Positions 49,439 through 60,970 are shown, numbered from the stretch's first letter. The stretch: 64,000 nt of DNA from Stutzerimonas kirkiae (GCF_004327335.1 NZ_QJUO01000007.1:1-64000); one strand, 5' to 3'. Numbers and translations: made by a program. Notes: generated by a model not told the origin, from the letters alone.

Positions 49439-49870
49439 ATGGCCCTGCAACGCACCTTCTCCATCATCAAGCCCGACGCCGTCGCCAAGAACGTCATCGG
49501 CGAAATCACCAGCCGTTTCGAGAAGGCCGGCCTGCGCATCGTCGCTTCCAAGCAACTGCAACTGTCCGAGCGCCAGGCTGCCGGTTTCTACGCCGAGCAC
49601 AGCGAACGCGGTTTCTTCAAGGATCTGGTCGCTTTCATGATCTCCGGCCCGGTCATCGTCCAGGTCCTGGAAGGCGAGAACGCCATCGCCAAGAACCGTG
49701 AGCTGATGGGCGCGACCAACCCGAAAGAAGCCGCCGCCGGTACCATCCGCGCCGATTTCGCCGTTTCCATCGACGAGAACGCCGTCCACGGTTCCGACTC
49801 CGAGGCTTCCGCCGCGCGCGAGATCGCCTACTTCTTCGCCGAAACCGAAATCAATGCTCGCATCCGCTAA
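49439..49870 (+). CDS. ndk: nucleoside diphosphate kinase
   Basis: A 143-residue Ndk that balances nucleoside triphosphates with ATP as donor. The N-terminal [18 protein letters not shown] and the catalytic histidine in the [18 protein letters not shown] block are present. It is the first core gene after the nif island. In P. aeruginosa ndk follows the isc gene cluster and precedes rlmN, so the left neighbour here has been replaced by nif genes. Confidence 0.97.
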   Translation: MALQRTFSIIKPDAVAKNVIGEITSRFEKAGLRIVASKQLQLSERQAAGFYAEHSERGFFKDLVAFMISGPVIVQVLEGENAIAKNRELMGATNPKEAAAGTIRADFAVSIDENAVHGSDSEASAAREIAYFFAETEINARIR

Positions 49871-49890
49871 GCGGACGCAGGTGGAACCAC

Positions 49891-51030
49891 ATGGCCGTAT
49901 CGACCGCTAAAGTGAACCTGCTGGGGCTGACCCAGCCGCAAATGGAGAGCTTCTTCGATTCCATCGGGGAGAAGCGCTTCCGTGCCGGTCAGGTAATGAA
50001 GTGGATCCACCATTTCGGCGTCGATGATTTCGACGCCATGAGCAATATCGGCAAGGCCTTGCGTGAAAAACTCAAGGCCTCTGCCGAGATACGCGGCCCG
50101 GAAATCGTCAGCGAGGACATTTCCAGCGATGGCACCCGCAAATGGGTGGTGCGCGTCGCCTCGGGCAGTTGCGTGGAAACCGTCTACATCCCACAGGGTG
50201 GGCGGGGCACGCTGTGCGTATCGTCCCAGGCCGGCTGTGCGCTGGATTGCAGCTTCTGCTCGACCGGCAAGCAGGGCTTCAACAGCAACCTCACCGCGGC
50301 GGAAGTGATCGGCCAGGTGTGGATCGCCAACAAGTCCTTCGGCACCGTCCCGGCCAAGATCGACCGGGCCATCACCAACGTGGTGATGATGGGGATGGGT
50401 GAGCCGCTGCTGAATTTCGACAATGTCGTCGCCGCAATGCACATCATGATGGATGACCTGGGCTACGGCATTTCCAAGCGCAAGGTGACCTTGTCCACCT
50501 CCGGCGTGGTACCGATGATCGACGAGTTGGCCAAGGTCATCGACGTATCCCTGGCGCTGTCGCTGCATGCGCCCAACGACGAATTGCGCGACAAGCTGGT
50601 ACCGATCAATCGCAAATATCCGCTGAAGATGCTGCTGGAAGCCTGCCAGCGCTATATTTCCCAGCTCGGCGAGAAGCGTTTCCTGACCATCGAGTACACG
50701 CTGCTGGAAGGGGTCAACGACCAGCCCGAGCATGCCCGGCAGATGATCGCGCTGCTGGCCGGCATCGAGTGCAAGATCAACCTGATCCCGTTCAACCCGT
50801 TCCCGCATTCCGGCTACGAGCGTCCGAGCAACAATGCCATCCGCCGGTTCCAGGACGCCCTGCACAAGGCCGGCTTCAACGTGACGGTGCGCACCACCCG
50901 TGGCGATGACATCGATGCCGCCTGCGGGCAACTGGTCGGCCAGGTGATGGACCGCACGCGCCGCAGCGAGCGCTATATCGCTGTCCGTGAGTTGCAGAGC
51001 GATGTTTCCGCCGCCGCTGGCCGTTCCTGA
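49891..51030 (+). CDS. rlmN: RlmN, dual-specificity rRNA/tRNA C2-methyltransferase
   Basis: A 379-residue radical SAM enzyme methylating A2503 of 23S rRNA and A37 of some tRNAs. The CxxxCxxC cluster motif is [11 protein letters not shown], and the conserved [13 protein letters not shown] and [18 protein letters not shown] blocks are present, including the C-terminal catalytic Cys. It starts 20 bases after ndk. Confidence 0.97.
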   Translation: MAVSTAKVNLLGLTQPQMESFFDSIGEKRFRAGQVMKWIHHFGVDDFDAMSNIGKALREKLKASAEIRGPEIVSEDISSDGTRKWVVRVASGSCVETVYIPQGGRGTLCVSSQAGCALDCSFCSTGKQGFNSNLTAAEVIGQVWIANKSFGTVPAKIDRAITNVVMMGMGEPLLNFDNVVAAMHIMMDDLGYGISKRKVTLSTSGVVPMIDELAKVIDVSLALSLHAPNDELRDKLVPINRKYPLKMLLEACQRYISQLGEKRFLTIEYTLLEGVNDQPEHARQMIALLAGIECKINLIPFNPFPHSGYERPSNNAIRRFQDALHKAGFNVTVRTTRGDDIDAACGQLVGQVMDRTRRSERYIAVRELQSDVSAAAGRS

Positions 51031-51041
51031 GAGGCTTGTCC

Positions 51042-51803
51042 ATGGATGTGCGACTCGCTTTGCTGTTTTTCTTCATGGTCGGCGTGCTGGGCGGGTGCGT
51101 GTCTTCGCACGATACCGATCCCCTGAAGAGCGAAAGTGGTCGCAACGAGGCGCGTGACGCCTATGTGCGCCTGGGGCTCGGCTACCTCGCCCAGGGCGAC
51201 ACTGCCAGCGCCAAGGCGCCCCTGGGCAGCGCTCTGGCGATCGATCCAGGCAGCGCCGATGCGCATGCGGCGCTGGCCCTGGTGTTCCAGCGGGAGATGG
51301 AGAATTCGCTGGCGGATGAGCATTTCCGTGCGGCGCTGGCCCATGGCGGCGATGCGCGAATCCTCAACAACTATGGCAGCTTCCTGTTCGAGCAGGGGCG
51401 TTACCAGGAAGCCATGGCGCGTTTCGAGCAGGCTTCCGCGGATACTTTCTACAGCGAGCGCGCCAGGGTTTTCGAGAACCTCGGGCTGACGGCGCTACGG
51501 CTCGGGCAGGCGGATCAGGCCGAGGCGCATTTCCAGCGCGCGTTGCGGCTTGATAGCCGGCAACCGCTGGCGTTGCTCGAACTTTCGCAGTTATCTTTCG
51601 ACGCCGGACAATACGTTCCCGCGAAAGGCTATTATGATGCCTTCAGCCAGTTGTCCGGGCAGAACGCGCGTAGCCTGCTGCTGGGCATCCGCCTGGCGCA
51701 GATCCACCAGCAACCCGAGCAGGCTGCGATGCTGGCCCTGCAGTTGCAGCGCCTGTACCCGGGCACTTCTGAATATAGGCAGTACCAGTCGGAGCAACGA
51801 TGA
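51042..51803 (+). CDS. pilF: PilF/PilW type IV pilus biogenesis lipoprotein
   Basis: A 253-residue outer-membrane lipoprotein (pilotin for the PilQ secretin). The signal peptide ends in a lipobox (LGGC) at about residues 17-20. Six tetratricopeptide repeats follow, such as AYVRLGLGYLAQGDTASAKA. Start at ATG 51042; an earlier in-frame TTG at 51036 is less likely. It overlaps rodZ by four bases. Confidence 0.93.
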   Translation: MDVRLALLFFFMVGVLGGCVSSHDTDPLKSESGRNEARDAYVRLGLGYLAQGDTASAKAPLGSALAIDPGSADAHAALALVFQREMENSLADEHFRAALAHGGDARILNNYGSFLFEQGRYQEAMARFEQASADTFYSERARVFENLGLTALRLGQADQAEAHFQRALRLDSRQPLALLELSQLSFDAGQYVPAKGYYDAFSQLSGQNARSLLLGIRLAQIHQQPEQAAMLALQLQRLYPGTSEYRQYQSEQR

Positions 51804-52738
51804 GCGCATCGTACCCAGAATCCACACCATCGGCCTGTGCCAACCCGGGCGAAACCCTGCGCGAGGCACGCGAGGGCAAGGGCTTGTCGCTGGCGGCGGT
51901 CGCCCTGCAACTCAACCTGCCAGTGAAAACCCTGCAACAGATAGAAAGCGGGGATTTTTCGCGTTTGCCGGGGGCGACCTTCGCCCGTGGCTATGTCCGT
52001 TCGTACGGCAAGTTCCTCGAGCTGGACCAGAATCGACTGGTGCACGAGTTCGATGCGTATACCGGCAGCGGCGCTGCCAGCAGTGCGGTGCACAGCCTGC
52101 AGCGTATCGATGAGCCCTCCGGTGTGACGCGCAATGTACTGCGCCTGTTCAGTATCAGCCTGCTGCTGGTGCTGCTCGCCACGGCTTTCTACTGGTGGCA
52201 GGAGCAGAACGACGGCGATGCCATCGGCAGCCTGAGCAGCGCCTTCGAGCGTATCGAGGTCGAGTCGGTGGACGGCACGACCGAGGTTCATGTGCTGGAC
52301 CCGGGAGAGGGCACGGCGCTGGACGATGAATCAGAGCCCGCTGCCGTTGCGCTGGTCGAAGCGCCGGAAGAGGCTGGGCCTGACGCTTCGGCGCCGCCGC
52401 AGGAGACGGACGCTGCGCCGTCTGCCGCGGCAAGTGCGACGAGCGCCACGGAGCAGCCAGCCGCGGCCCCGCCGGAGCAGCCGCCACTGGCCGCGAACCA
52501 GGGTCGGGTGGAGTTGAATTTCACTGGCGACTGTTGGGCACAGGTAACCGATGCCGATGGCAAGGTGCTGTTCAGTGCGCTGGCCAAGGCCGGCAGCAGC
52601 CAGACCCTGACCGGCAGGGCGCCCTTCGCCGTGCACCTTGGCTATGCCTCGGCGGCACAGGTGCGCTACAACGGCGAGGCGGTCGATCTGGCGCCCCATA
52701 TGCGTGGCGAGATCGCACGCTTCAGCCTTGGGCGGTAA
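51800..52738 (+). CDS. rodZ: RodZ-type cell shape regulator
   Basis: A 312-residue inner-membrane protein. The N-terminal helix-turn-helix domain ([20 protein letters not shown], then [11 protein letters not shown]) contacts MreB. One membrane helix is at about 112-132 ([20 protein letters not shown]). A Pro/Ala/Glu-rich linker leads to a C-terminal DUF4115 domain ([15 protein letters not shown]). The neighbourhood pilF-rodZ-ispG is conserved in Pseudomonas. Confidence 0.93.
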   Translation: MSASYPESTPSACANPGETLREAREGKGLSLAAVALQLNLPVKTLQQIESGDFSRLPGATFARGYVRSYGKFLELDQNRLVHEFDAYTGSGAASSAVHSLQRIDEPSGVTRNVLRLFSISLLLVLLATAFYWWQEQNDGDAIGSLSSAFERIEVESVDGTTEVHVLDPGEGTALDDESEPAAVALVEAPEEAGPDASAPPQETDAAPSAAASATSATEQPAAAPPEQPPLAANQGRVELNFTGDCWAQVTDADGKVLFSALAKAGSSQTLTGRAPFAVHLGYASAAQVRYNGEAVDLAPHMRGEIARFSLGR

Positions 52739-52740
52739 CG

Positions 52741-53853
52741 ATGCATTCCGAGTCCCCCATCAAGCGTCGCGTTTCCCGCAAGATCTGGGTCGGCAATGTG
52801 CCGGTGGGCGGCGATGCGCCCATCGCCGTGCAGAGCATGACCAACACCGAAACCTGTGATGTCGACGCGACGGTCGCGCAGATTCAGCGCCTGGAAAATG
52901 CCGGCGCCGATATCGTCCGTGTCTCGGTGCCCTCCATGGAAGCGGCCGAGGCCTTCGGGCAGATCAAGAAGCGGGTGCGTTTGCCGCTGGTCGCCGATAT
53001 CCATTTCGACTACCAGATCGCCCTGCGCGTGGCCGAGCTGGGCGTCGATTGCCTGCGTATCAACCCCGGCAACATCGGGCGCGAGGACCGGGTCAAGGCG
53101 GTGGTCGAGGCGGCCCGCGAGCGGGGTATCCCGATCCGTATCGGCGTCAATGCCGGCTCGCTGGAGAAGGACCTGCAGAAGAAGTACGGCGAGCCTACGC
53201 CCGAAGCCCTGCTCGAGTCGGCGATGCGCCACGTAGAACATCTGGATCGACTGAACTTCCCTGACTTCAAGGTCAGCGTGAAGGCTTCCGATGTGTTCAT
53301 GGCCGTGGCGGCCTACCGGCTGCTGGCCAGGCAGATCGAACAGCCGTTGCACCTGGGCATCACCGAAGCGGGCGGGTTGCGCTCGGGGACGGTCAAGTCG
53401 GCCGTCGGCCTGGGCATGCTGCTGGCCGAGGGGATTGGCGACACCATCCGCATTTCCCTGGCCGCCGACCCGGTCGAGGAGATCAAGGTCGGCTTCGATA
53501 TCCTCAAGTCGTTGCGCCTGCGTTCGCGAGGCATCAACTTCATCGCCTGCCCGAGTTGCTCGCGGCAGAACTTCGATGTGGTCAAGACCATGAACGAGCT
53601 GGAAGGCCGCCTGGACGACCTGCTGGTGCCGATGGACGTGGCGGTGATCGGTTGCGTGGTCAATGGGCCGGGGGAGGCCAAGGAGGCGCATGTCGGCCTG
53701 ACCGGCGGCACGCCGAACAACCTGATCTATATCGATGGCAAGCCGGCGCAGAAGCTGACCAATGAAAACCTGGTCGATGAACTCGAACAACTGATCCGCC
53801 AGAAGGCCGCCGAAAAGGCGCAGGCCGAGTCCGCGTTGATCATCCGCAGCTGA
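52741..53853 (+). CDS. ispG: IspG, HMBPP synthase
   Basis: A 370-residue enzyme of the MEP isoprenoid pathway converting MEcPP to HMBPP with a [4Fe-4S] cluster. The TIM barrel start has [15 protein letters not shown], and cluster ligands lie in CPSCSRQ and [10 protein letters not shown]. The ATG at 52741 is two bases after the rodZ stop. Reading starts further upstream would overlap rodZ. Confidence 0.97.
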   Translation: MHSESPIKRRVSRKIWVGNVPVGGDAPIAVQSMTNTETCDVDATVAQIQRLENAGADIVRVSVPSMEAAEAFGQIKKRVRLPLVADIHFDYQIALRVAELGVDCLRINPGNIGREDRVKAVVEAARERGIPIRIGVNAGSLEKDLQKKYGEPTPEALLESAMRHVEHLDRLNFPDFKVSVKASDVFMAVAAYRLLARQIEQPLHLGITEAGGLRSGTVKSAVGLGMLLAEGIGDTIRISLAADPVEEIKVGFDILKSLRLRSRGINFIACPSCSRQNFDVVKTMNELEGRLDDLLVPMDVAVIGCVVNGPGEAKEAHVGLTGGTPNNLIYIDGKPAQKLTNENLVDELEQLIRQKAAEKAQAESALIIRS

Positions 53854-53867
53854 TTTAAGGAAAAGCA

Positions 53868-55157
53868 TTGAGCAAGTCCCTGCAAGCCATCCGTGGCATG
53901 AACGATATCCTGCCCGGGCAGACCCCGATCTGGCGCTACCTGGAAACGACTTTCGCACAGTTGCTCGATGGTTATGGTTATAGCGAGATCCGCCTGCCGA
54001 TCCTCGAGTTCACCGATCTGTTCGCCCGCGGCATCGGTGAAGGCACCGATGTCGTGGACAAGGAGATGTATACCTTCCTCGACCGTAACGAAGAGTCACT
54101 GACCCTGCGCCCGGAAGGTACTGCCGGTTGCGTGCGGGCGGTGCTGGAGCACGGCCTGAGTGGCGGCGGCCAGGTGCAGAAGCTCTGGTACACCGGGCCG
54201 ATGTTCCGTTACGAGAAGCCGCAGAAGGGTCGCTACCGGCAGTTCCACCAGATTGGCGTGGAGGTGTTCAACCAGCCCGGTCCGGATATCGATGCCGAAC
54301 TGATCGTGCTCACGGCGCGCCTGTGGAAGCGCCTGGGCCTGGCGGATGCGGTGACCCTGCAACTGAACAGCCTGGGTTCCAGCGAGGCGCGGGCCGAGTA
54401 CCGCGATGCCCTGGTGGCCTACCTGCGCGAGCGTTTCGACCAGCTCGACGAAGACAGCCAGCGCCGCCTGACCACCAACCCGCTGCGCATTCTCGATAGC
54501 AAGAATGCCCAGACCCAGGCATTGCTGGTCGGTGCGCCGACCCTGAGCGACTACCTGGACGAGGCTTCCCGCGAGCATTTCGAGGGACTGAAGGCGCGCC
54601 TGGATGCGGTCGGCATCGCCTACCAGATCAATCCGAAACTGGTGCGTGGCCTGGACTACTATGGCCGCACGGTGTTCGAGTGGGTGACCGACAAACTGGG
54701 CGCCCAGGGCACGGTCTGTGCCGGCGGCCGTTATGATGGCCTGGTCGGCCAGTTCGGCGGCAAGCCGACGCCGGGGGTGGGCTTCGCCATGGGGGTCGAG
54801 CGCCTGGTGCTGTTGCTGGAAACCCTGGCGCTGGTGCCCGAGGCCCTGAGCCCGGCGCCCCATGCCTATATCTGCGCCTTTGGCGAGGCTGCCGAGCTGG
54901 CGGCGCTGGAGCTTGCCGAGCGGCTGCGCGACCGGGTACCGGGGCTGCGCCTGCTGGTGAATGGCGGGGGTGGCAGTTTCAAGAGCCAGTTCAAGAAGGC
55001 GGATAAGAGTGGTGCCCGTTTCGCGCTGATCCTCGGCGAGGACGAACTGGCCTCGCGCGTGGTAGGTTGCAAGCCGCTGCGTGACGATGGCGAACAACAG
55101 AATATTGCCTGGGATGCTCTGGCCGAGCATCTGGCAGCCTGTGTCGAACAGGCCTGA
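53868..55157 (+). CDS. hisS: histidyl-tRNA synthetase
   Basis: A 429-residue class II synthetase. Motif 1 is near [14 protein letters not shown], motif 2 at [15 protein letters not shown], and the histidine A-loops [15 protein letters not shown] and AGGRYDGL are present. The start is TTG at 53868 ([10 protein letters not shown]) after AAGGAAAAG; there is no ATG nearby. It is 14 bases after ispG. Confidence 0.96.
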   Translation: MSKSLQAIRGMNDILPGQTPIWRYLETTFAQLLDGYGYSEIRLPILEFTDLFARGIGEGTDVVDKEMYTFLDRNEESLTLRPEGTAGCVRAVLEHGLSGGGQVQKLWYTGPMFRYEKPQKGRYRQFHQIGVEVFNQPGPDIDAELIVLTARLWKRLGLADAVTLQLNSLGSSEARAEYRDALVAYLRERFDQLDEDSQRRLTTNPLRILDSKNAQTQALLVGAPTLSDYLDEASREHFEGLKARLDAVGIAYQINPKLVRGLDYYGRTVFEWVTDKLGAQGTVCAGGRYDGLVGQFGGKPTPGVGFAMGVERLVLLLETLALVPEALSPAPHAYICAFGEAAELAALELAERLRDRVPGLRLLVNGGGGSFKSQFKKADKSGARFALILGEDELASRVVGCKPLRDDGEQQNIAWDALAEHLAACVEQA

Positions 55158-55185
55158 GATCAAAGCGAATGAAAGGAGTGAACGT

Positions 55186-55827
55186 GTGAGCACGGCTACC
55201 GAAGATGAACAAATCGAGCAACTCAAGGATTGGTGGCAGCGCAACGGCAAACCCCTGGTGACCGGTGGCCTGGTGGCCCTGGTGCTGGTGTTCGGCTGGC
55301 AGTTCTGGAAGAACCATCAACTCAAGCAGGCGCAAGGCGCGTCGGTGGTCTACCAGCAGTTGCTGACTGCCGCGCTCGACTCTCCCCAGGTCGATCCTGC
55401 CGAGATCGTGCGCCTGGGCGGCATATTGAAGAAAGACTTCGCCGGTACCCAGTATGCCCAGTACGGCAGCCTGTTCGTGGCCAAGGTCGCCCTGGAGGCC
55501 GGGCGCCTGGACGATGCCGTGAGCGAATTGCGCCTGGTGCTGGACAAGCCTGCCGATGCCACCCTGGAAGAGCTGGCCCGCCAGCGTCTGGCCCGGGTGC
55601 TGGCCGCCCAGGACAAGGCCGAGGAAGCGCTGGCGCTGCTGAATGGCGAGGCCGACAAGGCCTTCGCCGCCGGCCGCGAGGAACTGCGTGGCGACCTGCT
55701 GGTGCAACTTGGTCGTGAAGACGAGGCCCATGCCGCCTACAGCAAGGCCAAGGCGTCGCTGTCCCAGGACGCCGCCATTGGTGGCCTGCAATTGAAGCTC
55801 GATGATCTGGCCCGAGAGGAGGCTTGA
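55186..55827 (+). CDS. YfgM-type tetratricopeptide membrane protein
   Basis: A 213-residue protein starting with GTG at 55186 after AAAGGAG. The N-terminal EQIEQLKDWWQRNGKPLVTGGL, then a membrane helix (VTGGLVALVLVFGWQFW), and TPR-type repeats match the YfgM family, an ancillary SecYEG-associated chaperone. The hisS-yfgM-bamB order is standard in gammaproteobacteria. Confidence 0.92.
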   Translation: MSTATEDEQIEQLKDWWQRNGKPLVTGGLVALVLVFGWQFWKNHQLKQAQGASVVYQQLLTAALDSPQVDPAEIVRLGGILKKDFAGTQYAQYGSLFVAKVALEAGRLDDAVSELRLVLDKPADATLEELARQRLARVLAAQDKAEEALALLNGEADKAFAAGREELRGDLLVQLGREDEAHAAYSKAKASLSQDAAIGGLQLKLDDLAREEA

Positions 55828-55831
55828 AGCC

Positions 55832-56980
55832 ATGCGCTGGAAGACGACTGCGTTGCTGGCCCTGGCCGTTCTGGCCGTGGGTTGCAGCAGCAACGACAAG
55901 AAAGAACCGCAACCGGCCGAACTGACCAAGTTCACTGCCGAGGTGAAGCTGAAGAAACAGTGGAGCCGTTCCATCGGCGATGGCCAGGGCAAGACCTACA
56001 ACCTGCTGACGCCGGCACTCTATGGCGAGCATATCTATGCCGCCGATGTCGAGGGGCTGGTTGTCGCCATGGACCGCGAAACCGGCAAGGTCGTGTGGAA
56101 GCAGGACCTGGATGTGCCGGTCTCCGGTGGCGTGGGGGTCGGCTATGGCCTGGTGCTGGTCGGCACCCTGACTGGTGAAGTGCTGGCGCTGGACGTGGAA
56201 AGCGGCGAGCAGGTGTGGCGCACCAGGGTCAGCAGTGAAGTGCTGGCCTCGCCAGCGGTGAATGGCGATATCGTGCTGGTGCAGACCCAGGACGACCGCC
56301 TGATCGCCTTGAACATCGACGATGGCAGCCAGCGCTGGAGCTATGAGAGTTCGCCGGCGGTGCTGACCTTGCGCGGTACCGGGGCGCCGCTGTTGACCAA
56401 CCAGTTGGCGATCGCCGGCCTGTCGTCGGGCAAGGTGGTGGCGCTGGACACCAGCCGTGGCCTGCCGGTATGGGAGCAGCGCGTCGCGGTTCCCCAGGGC
56501 CGCTCGGAGCTGGAGCGCATCGTCGATATCGACGGTGGCCTGCTGTTGTCCGGTGGCACCCTGTACGTTGCCACCTACCAGGGCCGCGCCGCCGCGCTGG
56601 AGCTGCAGAGCGGGCGTATCCTGTGGCAGCGCGATGCCTCGACCTATTCCGGTATCGCCCAGGGCTACGGCAGCATCTACCTGAGCCTGGCCGATGGCTC
56701 GGTGGAAGCGATCGACGAGCGCTCCACCACCGCGCTGTGGCGCAATGAGGAACTGACCCGCCGGCAACTGTCGGGGCCGTCGGTGTTTTCCAGTTATGTC
56801 GCTGTGGGCGATTTCGAGGGCTACCTGCATCTGCTGAGCCAGATCGATGGCCGCTTCGTGTCGCGTATCCGCATCGACAGTGCCGGGCTGCGCAGCCGCC
56901 CGGTGGTCGAGGGCGACTGGCTGTATGCCTATGGCAACGACGGCAAGCTGATGGCGTTGACCATCGAGCCGAACGACTGA
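55832..56980 (+). CDS. bamB: BamB, outer membrane protein assembly lipoprotein
   Basis: A 382-residue lipoprotein with a lipobox (LAVGC) at the end of the signal peptide and eight beta-propeller blades of the PQQ-like repeat type (DRETGKVVWKQDLD, DVESGEQVWRTRV). It is a subunit of the BAM complex for beta-barrel insertion. Starts four bases after the upstream gene. Confidence 0.95.
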   Translation: MRWKTTALLALAVLAVGCSSNDKKEPQPAELTKFTAEVKLKKQWSRSIGDGQGKTYNLLTPALYGEHIYAADVEGLVVAMDRETGKVVWKQDLDVPVSGGVGVGYGLVLVGTLTGEVLALDVESGEQVWRTRVSSEVLASPAVNGDIVLVQTQDDRLIALNIDDGSQRWSYESSPAVLTLRGTGAPLLTNQLAIAGLSSGKVVALDTSRGLPVWEQRVAVPQGRSELERIVDIDGGLLLSGGTLYVATYQGRAAALELQSGRILWQRDASTYSGIAQGYGSIYLSLADGSVEAIDERSTTALWRNEELTRRQLSGPSVFSSYVAVGDFEGYLHLLSQIDGRFVSRIRIDSAGLRSRPVVEGDWLYAYGNDGKLMALTIEPND

Positions 56981-57073
56981 GGTTTTCACCGCCCCCGTCG
57001 TCGCTGTCCGAGTGCTGGGCCGCTGCCATGCAGCGGCCTTCGTGTTTTCTGAAATATCGCAATGGAGAGCCGC

Positions 57074-58549
57074 ATGGTTCCCGTAATCGCCCTGGTGGGC
57101 CGCCCCAATGTGGGCAAGTCCACGCTGTTCAACCGACTGACCAAGAGCCGCGACGCCATCGTGGCCGAATACGCCGGGCTGACCCGCGACCGCCAGTACG
57201 GCGAGGCCAAGTGGCAGGGCCAGTCCTATATCGTGATCGATACCGGCGGTCTTTCCGGCGACGAAGAGGGCATCGATGCGAAGATGGCCGAGCAATCGCT
57301 GCAGGCCATCGAGGAAGCCGATGCCGTGCTGTTCATGGTGGATGCGCGGGCCGGCCTGACCGCCGCCGACCAGATGATCGCCGAGCACCTGCGCAAGCGC
57401 AACAAGCGCAGTTTCCTGGTCGCCAACAAGGTCGACACCATCGACCCCGACCTGGCGCGTGCCGAGTTCAGCCCGCTGGGCCTGGGCGATGCCTCGCCGA
57501 TCGCGGCGGCCCATGGCCGTGGCATCAGCCAGTTGCTGCAGGATGTGCTGGGCGTTTTCAAGCAGCCGGAGCCAGAGCCGGAGCCCGAGGAGGGCGCCGC
57601 CGACGAGACCGAGGAGCAGGCGCTGGCCCGTATCCCCGGCCCGAGCGAGAAGGATGGCATCAAGATCGCCATCATTGGCCGGCCGAATGTCGGCAAGTCG
57701 ACCCTGGTCAACCGCATGCTCGGCGAAGAACGGGTCATCGTCTACGACCAGGCCGGCACCACCCGCGACAGTATCTATATCCCGTTCGAGCGCGATGAAG
57801 AGAAGTACACCCTGATCGACACCGCCGGTGTGCGTCGGCGCGGCAAGATCTTCGAGGCGGTGGAGAAGTTCTCCGTGGTCAAGACCCTGCAGGCGATCCA
57901 GGACGCCAACGTGGTGATCTTCGTCATGGATGCGCGGGAAGGGGTGGTCGAGCACGACCTGAACCTGCTCGGCTTCGTGCTGGAGACTGGTCGTTCGCTG
58001 GTCATCGCCCTGAACAAGTGGGACGGCATGGAGCCCGGCGAGCGCGATTATGTGAAGACCGAACTGGAGCGGCGACTGTTCTTCGTCGATTATGCCGATA
58101 TCCATTTCATCTCCGCCAAGCACGGTACCGGTGTCGGCCACCTCTACAAGTCGGTGCAGAGCGCCTTCCGCTCGGCCATCACCCGCTGGCCGACCAGCCG
58201 CCTGACGCAGATCCTCGAGGACGCGGTGCGCGAGCACCAGCCGCCGATGGTCAGCGGCCGCCGCATCAAGCTGCGCTATGCCCACCTGGGCGGCGCCAAT
58301 CCGCCGTTGATCGTGATCCACGGCAACCAGGTCGACGCGGTGCCCAAGTCCTATTCGCGCTACCTGGAAAATACCTACCGGCGCGTACTCAAGCTGGTCG
58401 GCACGCCGATCCGCATCGAATACAAGGGCGGCGAGAACCCCTACGAGGGCAAGAAGAACACCCTGACCGACCGCCAGGTGAACAAGAAGCGCCGGCTCAT
58501 GTCGCACCACAAGAAGGCCGAGAAGAAGCGCCGGGACAAGAAGAAGTAG
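57074..58549 (+). CDS. der: Der/EngA ribosome assembly GTPase
   Basis: A 491-residue double GTPase for 50S assembly. Two P-loops (GRPNVGKST) at about residues 8-16 and 201-209 are present, with DTGG and DTAG switch motifs and a KH-like C-terminal domain. The ATG at 57074 ([11 protein letters not shown]) gives the usual N-terminus; an in-frame ATG lies at 57062. The C-terminus is very basic ([12 protein letters not shown]). Confidence 0.96.
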   Translation: MVPVIALVGRPNVGKSTLFNRLTKSRDAIVAEYAGLTRDRQYGEAKWQGQSYIVIDTGGLSGDEEGIDAKMAEQSLQAIEEADAVLFMVDARAGLTAADQMIAEHLRKRNKRSFLVANKVDTIDPDLARAEFSPLGLGDASPIAAAHGRGISQLLQDVLGVFKQPEPEPEPEEGAADETEEQALARIPGPSEKDGIKIAIIGRPNVGKSTLVNRMLGEERVIVYDQAGTTRDSIYIPFERDEEKYTLIDTAGVRRRGKIFEAVEKFSVVKTLQAIQDANVVIFVMDAREGVVEHDLNLLGFVLETGRSLVIALNKWDGMEPGERDYVKTELERRLFFVDYADIHFISAKHGTGVGHLYKSVQSAFRSAITRWPTSRLTQILEDAVREHQPPMVSGRRIKLRYAHLGGANPPLIVIHGNQVDAVPKSYSRYLENTYRRVLKLVGTPIRIEYKGGENPYEGKKNTLTDRQVNKKRRLMSHHKKAEKKRRDKKK

Positions 58550-58907
58550 CGCTCGAGCGCGCCTGGCGATTGGCGGCGCGACCGGGGCAATCCCGCTGGA
58601 TACGAGGCGCGGCCGGCCGCCCCGCGTCGGATATTTTCCTTTTCCTGCCGGCACCGTGGAGCGTTGGCCGATCTTTCCAGTCATATGGATATTGGAACCA
58701 CGACTTTCAACGTCTTCGTAAGACGATAGGAGCGCGCCTGCAGGCTTGAAGTGCAGGGTGCTCCGTGCGCACCGGGGATAGCGCGTTACTCGCCGGTGCG
58801 CATGGCGCACCCTGCGACGGCTTCAGGCCTATGGCTGCTTTTACCCCGAAAGCCCTGGTTTTGAGCGAGCGAGTACCGCTCGGTCCAAGACGAAAGGAGG
58901 TCGATGG
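58550..58907. other. 358-base gene-free stretch between der and the AsmA gene
   Basis: No gene seen. It contains a nested palindrome at 58753-58815 and, just before the AsmA gene, a strong AAAGGAGG. The rest looks unstructured. Confidence 0.6.
58753..58815. repeat. nested palindrome
   Basis: Arms GCAGGGTGC and GCACCCTGC enclose a second pair GTGCGCACCGG / CCGGTGCGCA. Motifs related to the GCGCACCCTGC end also occur near 46250 and 63860, suggesting a dispersed intergenic family. Confidence 0.6.
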
Positions 58908-60959
58908 ATGCGGTATATACGCAAGCTGATGCTATGGCTGGTCGCCGTTTTCCTGCTGCTGGTGGTCGCACTTGTGCTGTTCCTGGCGCTGTTCGACTGG
59001 AACCGGGCACGCCCGTTTATCAACCAGCAGGTCTCGGCGGCGCTGGACCGGCCGTTCGCCATCGAGGGCGATCTGCGCGTGGCCTGGCAGCGCGAGGCCG
59101 GCCAGCAGGGGCTGGCTGCCTGGATACCCTGGCCGAATGTCTCCGCAGAGCGCTTGCGCCTGGGCAACCCGGAATGGGCGCAGGGCGAGACCTTCGTCAG
59201 CCTCGACAGTGTTCGTTTGCGCCTGGCGCTGTTGCCGCTGTTGCGCAAGACCGTGCGCATTCCGAGTATCGAGCTGGGCGCGCCGCTGGCCGACCTGCAA
59301 CGCCTTGCCGATGGCCGCGCCAACTGGACCTTCGAGCTCGGCGGCGAGCCGTCGGACGAGCCAGGACCCTGGACACTGGATATCGGCACCATCGGTTTTG
59401 ACAAAGGCCAGCTCACGCTCGATGACCAAAGCAGCGACACCCGCCTGGAAGCGTCGATAGCACCGCTCGGCGAACCGATTCCTTTCGCCGAGATCGTCGG
59501 CAAGAACGTTGCCGGGCGCCTGGCCGAGACGAATACCAATGCACAGGACTACGCGTTCGCCTGGCAGGCCAAGGGCCACTTCCGTGGCCAGGCGGTTACC
59601 GGCAGTGGCCGTGTCGGTGGGCTGCTGGCGCTGCACGATGCGTCGCAGCCTTTTCCGTTGCAGGCGGACCTGCGCATCGGCGCCACCCATATCGTCCTGG
59701 CTGGCAGCCTGACCGACCCGCAGAACCTCGGCGCGCTGGATCTGCGCCTGCGCCTGTCCGGCAGCAGCCTGGACCATCTCTACCCGTTGACCGGCGTGAC
59801 CCTGCCGCAAAGCCCGCGCTACAGCACCGATGGTCGCCTGCAGGCGGACTTGCGCGATGCCGATGGGGCGGTCTTCCGCTACCTCGGCTTCACTGGCCGC
59901 ATCGGCGACAGTGATATCCACGGCGACCTGACCTTCGTCGCCCGCGAGCCGCGCCCCAAGCTGTCCGGCCAACTGACCTCCAACCAGTTGCTGTTCAGCG
60001 ACCTGGCGCCGCTGATCGGCGCCGATTCCAGTGCCGATACCGGTCCTGGTGAAGCCGGGCGGGATCGGCAGCCAGCGAACAAGGTGCTGCCCGCCTCCGA
60101 GTTCCGTACCGATCGTTGGCGGGCCATGGATGCCGACGTGCGTTTCATCGGCAAGCGCATCGTGCACAGCGAGCACTTGCCCATCACTGACCTGGACACC
60201 CATGTGCTGCTCCATGACGGCATGCTCGGCCTCGAGCCGCTGCGTTTCGGCCTGGCCGGCGGCCAGCTCGACGCGCAGATACACCTCAACGGCGCGGTCA
60301 CTCCATTGCAGGGGCAGATGCGCCTGAGTGCGCGTGACCTCAAGCTCAAGCAACTGTTTCCCGGTTTCGCACCAATGCAGACCAGTTTCGGCGAACTCAA
60401 CGGCGATGCCAGCCTGGCGGCGCGTGGCAACTCGTTGGCGGCCCTGTTGGGCGCTGCCGACGGCGAACTGAAGATGCTGATCAACGATGGCGCGGTCAGC
60501 CGCGGGCTGATGGAAATCGCCGGGCTCAACGTAGGCAATTACCTGGTGGGGCGCTTGTTCGGTGACGATGAGGTGAAGATCCATTGTGCCGCCGCCGATC
60601 TTGGCATCGAGCGGGGGCTGATGAGCACGCGCCTGTTCGTCGTCGATACCGACAATGCGGTGGTCAAGGTCGACGGCAGTGCCAACTTCGCCAGCGAGCG
60701 GCTGGATTTCACCATCACCCCGGCGACCAAGGGGCTGCGCATCTTCTCCCTGCGTTCGCCACTCTATGTGCGCGGTACCTTCAAGGCGCCGGATGCTGGC
60801 GTGGAGGCCACGCCGCTGGCGTTGCGCGGGGCAGGCCTGCTGGCCCTTGGCGTGGCGGTGGCGCCGGCGGCCGGCCTGCTGGCGCTGGTGGCGCCCAGTG
60901 CCGGCGACGAGCCGAGCCAGTGTGAGCCGCTGTTGCGGCAGATACAGGGCGGAGATTGA
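58908..60959 (+). CDS. AsmA family inner-membrane protein
   Basis: A 683-residue AsmA-like protein. An N-terminal membrane helix (LMLWLVAVFLLLVVALVLFLALFDWN) is followed by a long periplasmic beta-rich body and a C-terminal AsmA domain (LKQLFPGFAPMQTSFGELNGDASLAARG, then DGAVSRGLMEIAGLNVGNY). Such proteins bridge the periplasm and are linked to phospholipid transport and outer-membrane assembly. ATG at 58908 is seven bases after AAGGAGG. Confidence 0.92.
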   Translation: MRYIRKLMLWLVAVFLLLVVALVLFLALFDWNRARPFINQQVSAALDRPFAIEGDLRVAWQREAGQQGLAAWIPWPNVSAERLRLGNPEWAQGETFVSLDSVRLRLALLPLLRKTVRIPSIELGAPLADLQRLADGRANWTFELGGEPSDEPGPWTLDIGTIGFDKGQLTLDDQSSDTRLEASIAPLGEPIPFAEIVGKNVAGRLAETNTNAQDYAFAWQAKGHFRGQAVTGSGRVGGLLALHDASQPFPLQADLRIGATHIVLAGSLTDPQNLGALDLRLRLSGSSLDHLYPLTGVTLPQSPRYSTDGRLQADLRDADGAVFRYLGFTGRIGDSDIHGDLTFVAREPRPKLSGQLTSNQLLFSDLAPLIGADSSADTGPGEAGRDRQPANKVLPASEFRTDRWRAMDADVRFIGKRIVHSEHLPITDLDTHVLLHDGMLGLEPLRFGLAGGQLDAQIHLNGAVTPLQGQMRLSARDLKLKQLFPGFAPMQTSFGELNGDASLAARGNSLAALLGAADGELKMLINDGAVSRGLMEIAGLNVGNYLVGRLFGDDEVKIHCAAADLGIERGLMSTRLFVVDTDNAVVKVDGSANFASERLDFTITPATKGLRIFSLRSPLYVRGTFKAPDAGVEATPLALRGAGLLALGVAVAPAAGLLALVAPSAGDEPSQCEPLLRQIQGGD

Positions 60960-60970
60960 GCGGCCTGCCC

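Noticed and set aside
55322-58810. A very long minus-strand open frame over bamB and der
   Set aside because: It covers known core genes on the other strand, and its composition (Gln, His, Arg, Ala) is typical of GC-rich shadow frames.
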